Assembly (NCBI GenBank): GCA_964551925.1
Contig: CAZKFA010000015.1
Coordinates: 1 to 47,276, forward strand
DNA: 47,276 nucleotides
Source of the DNA: CAZKFA01 sp964551925
GTDB lineage: Bacteria; Cyanobacteriota; Vampirovibrionia; LMEP-6097
Direction of reading: 5' to 3'
A program made the translations under genes and the position numbers. This document shows, piece after piece, positions 41,976 through 47,276 of this stretch; position 1 is the first letter of the stretch; each line of letters begins with the position of its first letter. The notes beneath the pieces were generated by a model. That model was given only the letters and a program-made list of their open reading frames with translations, did no database searches and was not told the origin of the DNA.

Positions 41976-43613
41976 CTAGCGTAATTTACCAGTTAGTAAA
42001 GAATTACGTTTCTTTAGGTAATTAGCATAGCTACCCTTGAACACAATCAATCGCCCTTGATGAAATTCCCATATCTGCGTTGCATGGTTATTAATAAAGT
42101 ATCTATCATGCGAAATGCAGATCACAGTACCTTCATAAGATTTAAGAGCCGCTTCTACAGCTTCTTGCGCTGGAGTGTCTAGGTGATTAGTTGGCTCATC
42201 TAACAGTAAAACATTAGGACCAGTAACCATAAGCTTGGCCATGGCTAAGCGAGCCTTCTCACCGCCGCTAATAACACCAACTTCTTTGAGAACTTGATCA
42301 CCAGTAAACAAAAACCTTCCTAATATACCTCTGATCTCTGTTTGAGGAGTAGGTGGCATTGCTTCTTCAAGAGTCTTAAGCACTGTTAAATTAGGGTCAA
42401 GTATTTGCAATTGGTGCTGCGCATAATAACCAAGCTTCACTCTATCTCCGAAAGTGACAGTACCAGAATCAGCAGCCTCTAATCCAGTTAGTATCTTAAA
42501 TAGAGTAGTCTTACCACAACCATTAGCACCAAGAATAAAAACTCGCTGCGGTTCTTCTTTAGTCCACTCTAAGTCAGCTGAAACATCCTTATAAAGTAAA
42601 TTATTACCAAAGCTCTTACTAACCTTATCAATTTTCAGAACATTTCTACCACTTGGATTAGGGAATGGGAATTTAAAAGCCAAACGCTTAAGCTCTCCTT
42701 GTGGAGCCTCAATACGCTCAACCTTAGCAAGCTGTTTCTCACGACTCTTTGCCTGAGTGCTTTTGGTGGCACTCGCTCTAAATCGCTCAACGAACTCCAT
42801 TTGTTTAGCTAAGCTTTTTTCTTGACGTCGTGCTGCTGCTGCCTGTAACTCACGGCTAGCTTCGCGCAAAGCCACATACTGAGTGTAGTTACCAGAATAA
42901 ATAGTTAGTTTACCTCGTTCTAATTCAGCAATCTCAGTAACTACTTCATCTAAGAAGCGGCGATCATGCGAGACAACGAGTATGCCCTTTGGATACGAAC
43001 GTAAAAAATTCTCTAACCACTCACAAGCTTCCATATCTAAATGATTAGTAGGCTCATCCATGAGAATAACATCAGCTTCTTGCAACAATACCTTTGCTAG
43101 GTTAATGCGCATTTGCCAACCACCACTGAAATCACCAACCTTACGCTCTAGCTCATCCAGACTGAATCCTAGACCTGTAACCATACGCCCAATCTTCTCA
43201 TCAAGCTTACCAATATCACTACGTTCTAATCTTGCCTGTACTTCACCAAGGCGTCGTAAAGCAATTGTCATATCTTCTTCAGACAATTCTCCAAGAGTAT
43301 TAATAATCTTATTCTCTTCTTGTTCTAATTCTTTAATCTCAGTAAACACACTATGCAATTCTTCACGTAAAGTATTACTAAGAGTTAATTCTGGATTTTG
43401 TGTTAAGTATTGAATACTGACATGATTAAGTTTAGTTACAGTACCTTGATGATTAGTTAATTCTTGAGTTAGACATTTAAGCAGTGTTGATTTACCAGCA
43501 CCATTAGCACCAATAAGTCCAATACGACTCTGAGCAGTAATTTGTAAGCTAACATTATCCAAGACTTGGCGTTCGCCAAAATTCACAGATAGATTGTTTG
43601 CTTCTAATAACAT
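41976..43613 (-). CDS. ABC-F family ATPase (ribosome-associated)
   Basis: A 545-aa soluble protein with two ABC ATPase domains and no membrane helices. Domain 1: Walker A GANGAGKSTLLK, signature DFSGGWQMRINLAKVL, Walker B VILMDEPTNHLDMEA. A charged linker (RRQEKSLAKQMEFVERFRAS) follows, with Domain 2: GANGCGKTTLFK, VISGGEKARLAMAKL, LLLDEPTNHLD. ABC-F proteins act at the ribosomal E site in translation or antibiotic protection. The subgroup looks like Uup/YheS, but this is not certain. Confidence 0.93.
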   Translation of the reverse strand: MLLEANNLSVNFGERQVLDNVSLQITAQSRIGLIGANGAGKSTLLKCLTQELTNHQGTVTKLNHVSIQYLTQNPELTLSNTLREELHSVFTEIKELEQEENKIINTLGELSEEDMTIALRRLGEVQARLERSDIGKLDEKIGRMVTGLGFSLDELERKVGDFSGGWQMRINLAKVLLQEADVILMDEPTNHLDMEACEWLENFLRSYPKGILVVSHDRRFLDEVVTEIAELERGKLTIYSGNYTQYVALREASRELQAAAARRQEKSLAKQMEFVERFRASATKSTQAKSREKQLAKVERIEAPQGELKRLAFKFPFPNPSGRNVLKIDKVSKSFGNNLLYKDVSADLEWTKEEPQRVFILGANGCGKTTLFKILTGLEAADSGTVTFGDRVKLGYYAQHQLQILDPNLTVLKTLEEAMPPTPQTEIRGILGRFLFTGDQVLKEVGVISGGEKARLAMAKLMVTGPNVLLLDEPTNHLDTPAQEAVEAALKSYEGTVICISHDRYFINNHATQIWEFHQGRLIVFKGSYANYLKKRNSLLTGKLR

Positions 43614-43670
43614 AGTGCCAAATCAAGGCTAGCATGCTTAATTGCCACAGAAAAACTTATTTATTATTTA

Positions 43671-44174
43671 TTAGGGATATACTACTCCAGTAAATCTTAA
43701 AGCAGAGTCACCATTAATTAATACATCAATTACCCTTGCCTGCCCACCACTACGAACACGTAATAGTACTTGAGCATGATTATCAGTATCTCTTAGGCGT
43801 TGATCAAGATCAGCCGCCCTGGATTCTGGGATATAAAAACGCTCCACGTTAGCAAGCAGTTGCCCATATTTACACTTACCTTTAATCATTAGCTTACAGT
43901 TCTGGGGTCTAGTAGTTGAAGCAGTTTGGCTATCTAAACAGACATAAGTACAGTGACGGGAATTAGTCCAATCACTTTCACAAAGACCAGGGACACCATA
44001 ATCAATACGATAAGTTAAATAATGTCCTCTCAATAAATCACGAGGATCATAGGAGCTTATATTCAACAAGACCTCCTGACCAGTATTACTAAGAATCTGC
44101 TGATATATTAACCAAGCAGAGATGCACAAAATGGGGAAAGCAAGAAATATAATAGTAGTTTGTTTAGTGCTCAT
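43671..44174 (-). CDS. GDYXXLXY-domain membrane-anchored protein
   Basis: A 167-aa protein with one N-terminal helix (TIIFLAFPILCISAWLIYQ) and an outside domain with the signature DPRDLLRGHYLTYRIDY, a GDYXXLXY variant with His for Asp, and a C-terminal VLINGDSALRF. Four cysteines in the middle may form disulfides (CESDW, CTYVCLD, CKLMIKGKCK). This family always lies next to DUF2157/DUF4401 membrane proteins, as here, with an 11-bp overlap. Function unknown; possibly envelope integrity. Confidence 0.9.
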   Translation of the reverse strand: MSTKQTTIIFLAFPILCISAWLIYQQILSNTGQEVLLNISSYDPRDLLRGHYLTYRIDYGVPGLCESDWTNSRHCTYVCLDSQTASTTRPQNCKLMIKGKCKYGQLLANVERFYIPESRAADLDQRLRDTDNHAQVLLRVRSGGQARVIDVLINGDSALRFTGVVYP

Positions 44175-45111
44175 GATCTAATCTCTGAATAAAATACAAT
44201 AGCTGATTATGAAATTTATAAACAACTAAACCAAAACCAATAATAATCAAACCTGATGCAACAAGCCCTAAACCAGTAAACAAAAGGGTTCTGTACAAGA
44301 AAAAATAAATAGAGAAAAACTTAAGTGCAATAAGAACTATCATCAAATTAAAAGCTCTTACTCTATCATTAATGGCAAGTAGCACTGCAATCAAAGCAAA
44401 GAAAATGATCTGCATAGCATCTCTCATCATCGAAAGAGAATTAGACAAGATTGTAAACAATGGATAGACCATTAAAAGCATAGAATAAAGGACCAATCTG
44501 ATTTTGGATATGTTTCGATGCCTCAAAATCCAAAATAAAGCTAAGCCTGAAAATAACAAAGCAAAATTAAATACTTGATAAGCACTTGAGTCGATTTGTG
44601 TAAATTGACAAATAAAAACATCAGATACTGTTACCGTAAGGCAAGTCGCGTAGAGTGCTTCGAGCATAACAAGCGACCTTGGCGTCGAATTTATTTTTAG
44701 CTGAATCATCAGTACAAACAATATGATTGGCAACGCAAAAAGCAAATGTAAATTCCAATGTTGCTCAAAGAACAAGCAATGAATTGCNNNNNNNNNNNNN
44801 NNNNNNNNNNNNNNNNNNNNNNNNNNNNNNNNNNNNNNNNNNNNNNNNNNNNNNNNNNNNNNNNNNNNNNNNNNNNNNNNNNNNNNNAAAATCAAAAAAG
44901 CTAAAGTAATTTTAGCCGCCGCTGGTATCAAAACCCAATTAGCAGAAACAAGAGAAACAATTCCAATAAATAATACAACTGCACCAAGTGCCAGAATCTT
45001 AAAAACAATCCCCTTCTGACGACTAGATTCATAATCATAAATAGCACGAGCCTGATCTTTGTTAATTAGATCTTCAGCTAGCCATTTAGTTAGTTTAGTT
45101 TCAAGATTCAT
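44164..45111 (-). CDS. DUF2157-family membrane protein (spans a true gap)
   Basis: At least 282 residues are visible, interrupted by 100 N. The N-terminus (LTKWLAEDLINKDQARAIYDYE) and the helix-rich body with LVSANWVLIPAAAKITLAFLI are typical of DUF2157, with about nine helices. The two halves are in frame if the unknown stretch has a length of one more than a multiple of three. It precedes and overlaps its usual partner, the GDYXXLXY gene. Confidence 0.85.
   Translation of the reverse strand: MNLETKLTKWLAEDLINKDQARAIYDYESSRQKGIVFKILALGAVVLFIGIVSLVSANWVLIPAAAKITLAFLIXXXXXXXXXXXXXXXXXXXXXXXXXXXXXXXXXXAIHCLFFEQHWNLHLLFALPIILFVLMIQLKINSTPRSLVMLEALYATCLTVTVSDVFICQFTQIDSSAYQVFNFALLFSGLALFWILRHRNISKIRLVLYSMLLMVYPLFTILSNSLSMMRDAMQIIFFALIAVLLAINDRVRAFNLMIVLIALKFFSIYFFLYRTLLFTGLGLVASGLIIIGFGLVVYKFHNQLLYFIQRLDHEH
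44788..44887. other. True or unsized assembly gap
   Basis: Unlike the other four runs of N, the sequence on the two sides does not repeat. The 100 N is probably a default size; the real number of missing bases is unknown. Confidence 0.85.
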
Positions 45112-45146
45112 TTCAAGCTATAAGCTTAGTTTACTGCAAATTATAA

Positions 45147-47276
45147 TTATTCGCCAATATACAAATGAGCATCTCTTACAGCATGGTCAAAATCCTTGAG
45201 GGATAAAATAACTGGCTTAAAGTCCGCTCTGAGAGCTTCGATATGTTTATTCAAATTATCTCTTTTCTCATCTAACAACTGCCCGCTAATATCAACAGAA
45301 CCTAGAAAACTTTGTCCTTGATTACAATAAGCTAGGTGAGGCACTCCTGGCGCCTTAACTTGAGTTCCAGGCTTAAGGCGATGAACTAATCTAATATCAG
45401 TACAACCCCTATCAGCAAGGATGCGCATTGCTACTCTCAAGCCCAAAGTCATTCTATACTTGGCTTTTGTTATATGCATAGATTCAGCATCCTTGACACG
45501 AGCATCTAGAAATTGTAGGACTGGATCATTTACTTGACGATGCTTTAATTTATCAAGCAAAAATCTTTCTGTCGCAACTATATCTGGAACATTGAAGTCC
45601 ATCGCTCGAAGAACTTTAGCCAAATCATCTTCACTAGAAATACCGTCTCCTTTTGACATCTCCCTACTAAGAGCTTGCCGCAGGAATTCTTTGTGAGGAT
45701 ATGATTGAAATTTCTGAGTGCCAATTTGATTACCACACATCTTCTTAATATCAAGATCAGACCAATTTTGCTTAGCGCCTAAATCTACTAAATATACTGT
45801 ATTTGGAGCAACATAAAATATCCCCTTCGTAGCAAGTTCAGCAGCAGATCGCTTAATCCCCCATCTATATACTGCTTTGATAAGACTAGGATCTGTGACT
45901 ACATTCACTCCAAGTATTTTTAGATATGCAGCAAACTGTTCTATATTATAAATAGCAGGCTCTTCTTGTTCCAATGAAATCGCCTGTCGTCTCAAACGAC
46001 GATCACCAAAGCGAGAAAGCTCAATTGGCTTACCATCCATATTAGTTAACATACAATCATTAACAGAACCGAGCCAAGGCAGCAATACAGCATCAGTAGG
46101 GAGTTTAATGTCAGCAAAGAAATCAGCTTGAGTGCCATTGTTATAAAGCATCCCAGTCTTTGCCATCAATGCAGCGAGATTAGATTGTCCAAAAAGACAT
46201 CGTTTGTGAGCGGTCTTTGCTTTAATATCAGCTAAACTATAGCCAAGCTCATAGTGAGTAATATTCGGATCTTCAGTTACTGCAGAGCGTGGACCTTGTT
46301 GTAGTTTTTCTAATTGTGCTTGAAGCTGAGCAGCTCTTTGATGGAGTTCTGGATTACCATTAGCAAGCAAACGAAGCAATGATAATTCCTGTTCAAGTTC
46401 TAGAGTTTTTGCTATTCTTTCATCATTAGCTTTTTTATAGTTAATTAATAACAAAGAAGCTCTGTCTTCAATCTTATAGCCAAAGAAAGGATAAACTTCT
46501 ATACGATATTTATTAGAGTGGTTTTTTGACTCACGAATTATTTTACTGAGTTCCCCATCTTTATAAATTGCTGTCATTGAGCCATCTTTACTCTGTATAT
46601 TATAAGTTTTAGTACCATTACCATTAGAATAAGTTATGGTATAAGCACCAAGTTGTTTAACTTCACCATTAGTCCAGATTTTACCTGTGACTAATTGGTC
46701 CAACCACTTGGCTTCACTAACTAATATATGAAAGACTCGCTGCTGCCAAAGTTCTGGTCTTTGAGTATGACCATCATATCCAAGTAACATTGAAACCAAA
46801 GTACCAAATGGCACCAGAGGATAATCTATGAATTGAATACTAGGATGCGCTTCATTAGCAGCTTGTGTGACATGAATAGTCCCAGGAACAAATCCATTAA
46901 TAGTCCAGTTGATATCTAAACTATTATCCGAATTTTTATAAGCTAAGAATCTCTCAAAATGACCTTTATTAGTTGAGGCACGTATACCATAACGAGTACG
47001 TCGATTGGCTGTATCATTCCAATAGCTCCATTGAGCGTGGTAACTAGCTTTATTTAATTTACGCCAAGGTCTTTGACCATCAGTTAAGATCTCTTCTCTT
47101 TTGATCTGCTCATCAATATTATCAATCAGAGTATGAGTATAATCAACAATTGTTTGAGCAATTGCAACATTAGGATTAAAACTTCCTGCTCGTTTATCAA
47201 AGGGCTCTTCATCTATCAAGCTAGATTTGCCTGGCAAGCTAAATATTTGAAAATTTGAAGTTAAACTTGGCAAAAG
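45147..47276 (-). CDS. Large orphan protein, start cut by the window edge
   Basis: At least 709 residues; the reading frame stays open to the edge, so the true start is probably outside. No family recognised. Early parts contain beta-rich segments with many Tyr/Trp/Asn (WTNGEVKQLGAYTITYSNGN), then a coiled coil of about 60 residues (RIAKTLELEQELSLLRLLAN... AAQLQAQLEKLQQ), then a mixed domain with RFGDRRLRRQAI and CTDIRLVHRLKPGT. No clear signal peptide or membrane helix is seen. It has no evident partner and no catalytic motif I can name. Confidence 0.6.
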   Translation of the reverse strand, partial: LLPSLTSNFQIFSLPGKSSLIDEEPFDKRAGSFNPNVAIAQTIVDYTHTLIDNIDEQIKREEILTDGQRPWRKLNKASYHAQWSYWNDTANRRTRYGIRASTNKGHFERFLAYKNSDNSLDINWTINGFVPGTIHVTQAANEAHPSIQFIDYPLVPFGTLVSMLLGYDGHTQRPELWQQRVFHILVSEAKWLDQLVTGKIWTNGEVKQLGAYTITYSNGNGTKTYNIQSKDGSMTAIYKDGELSKIIRESKNHSNKYRIEVYPFFGYKIEDRASLLLINYKKANDERIAKTLELEQELSLLRLLANGNPELHQRAAQLQAQLEKLQQGPRSAVTEDPNITHYELGYSLADIKAKTAHKRCLFGQSNLAALMAKTGMLYNNGTQADFFADIKLPTDAVLLPWLGSVNDCMLTNMDGKPIELSRFGDRRLRRQAISLEQEEPAIYNIEQFAAYLKILGVNVVTDPSLIKAVYRWGIKRSAAELATKGIFYVAPNTVYLVDLGAKQNWSDLDIKKMCGNQIGTQKFQSYPHKEFLRQALSREMSKGDGISSEDDLAKVLRAMDFNVPDIVATERFLLDKLKHRQVNDPVLQFLDARVKDAESMHITKAKYRMTLGLRVAMRILADRGCTDIRLVHRLKPGTQVKAPGVPHLAYCNQGQSFLGSVDISGQLLDEKRDNLNKHIEALRADFKPVILSLKDFDHAVRDAHLYIGE

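Noticed and set aside
1..47276. CRISPR arrays, rRNA genes, phage structural modules or intact insertion sequences
   Set aside because: None could be seen on either strand; the only mobile-like DNA is the short non-coding palindromic elements and the tRNA-Val scar.

Overview
The window is an AT-rich, gene-dense bacterial chromosome segment. The host is almost certainly a diderm: it carries LpxI (lipid A synthesis), a trimeric-adhesin-like surface protein, PMT-type and GT2 glycosyltransferases and a fused ResB-CcsA cytochrome c maturation protein. The MurT-type Mur ligase beside LpxI, and the unfinished state of the assembly, suggest an uncultured lineage known from metagenomes. A relative of Melainabacteria/Vampirovibrionia would fit, but no rRNA or other decisive marker is present, so the phylum is a guess.

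Layout. 1-208: 3' end of tRNA-Thr with a strong terminator, then tRNA-Ile on the other strand. 292-5869: a GT2 glycosyltransferase, the overlapping pair deoB-lpxI, and priA. 5870-6242: an intact tRNA-Val between two broken tRNA-Val pieces and several hairpins. 6230-12553 (minus strand): YheT-like hydrolase, an orphan 556-aa protein, a lipase-maturation-factor-like membrane protein and a MATE transporter, with two tiny plus-strand ORFs at 9020-9479. 12595-21264 (plus): CcsBA, an SMR transporter behind a leader peptide and terminator, then a run of M20 peptidase, AstA, AstD and ArgJ. 21261-26111: a small orphan, a YadA-head-like surface protein, a PMT-type glycosyltransferase and a medium-chain dehydrogenase. 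26422-28544: DUF1611 protein and dipeptide epimerase. 28545-31097 (minus): a one-base-overlapping pair of a Pro/Gly-rich protein and a probable caspase-like (clan CD) peptidase. 31371-36478: rpmI-rplT, then MurT, HIT, FabD and RecJ. 36571-41580: SNF-type transporter, beta-CASP metallo-hydrolase, two divergent kinase-like proteins and a TetR regulator. 41577 to the end (minus): YchJ/SEC-C protein, ABC-F ATPase, GDYXXLXY and DUF2157 proteins, and a large orphan cut by the window edge.

Repeats and signals. A palindrome with core CTATACASTGTATAG occurs nine times. Six copies lie inside genes, all read through in frame; one sits five bases before the tetR-family start codon. Two copies of a roughly 175-bp long-palindromic, MITE-like element lie about 15 kb apart in opposite orientation, and an unrelated palindromic element precedes rpmI. 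Many genes have a TATAAT-like box only 6-12 bases before the start codon and no visible Shine-Dalgarno sequence, which points to leaderless or nearly leaderless mRNAs.

Assembly caveat. There are five runs of exactly 100 N. Four are flanked on both sides by the same 55 bases, so they are unmerged contig overlaps and not missing sequence. Removing 155 bases at each of these four restores an intact reading frame. Only the gap at 44788-44887 lacks this signature.
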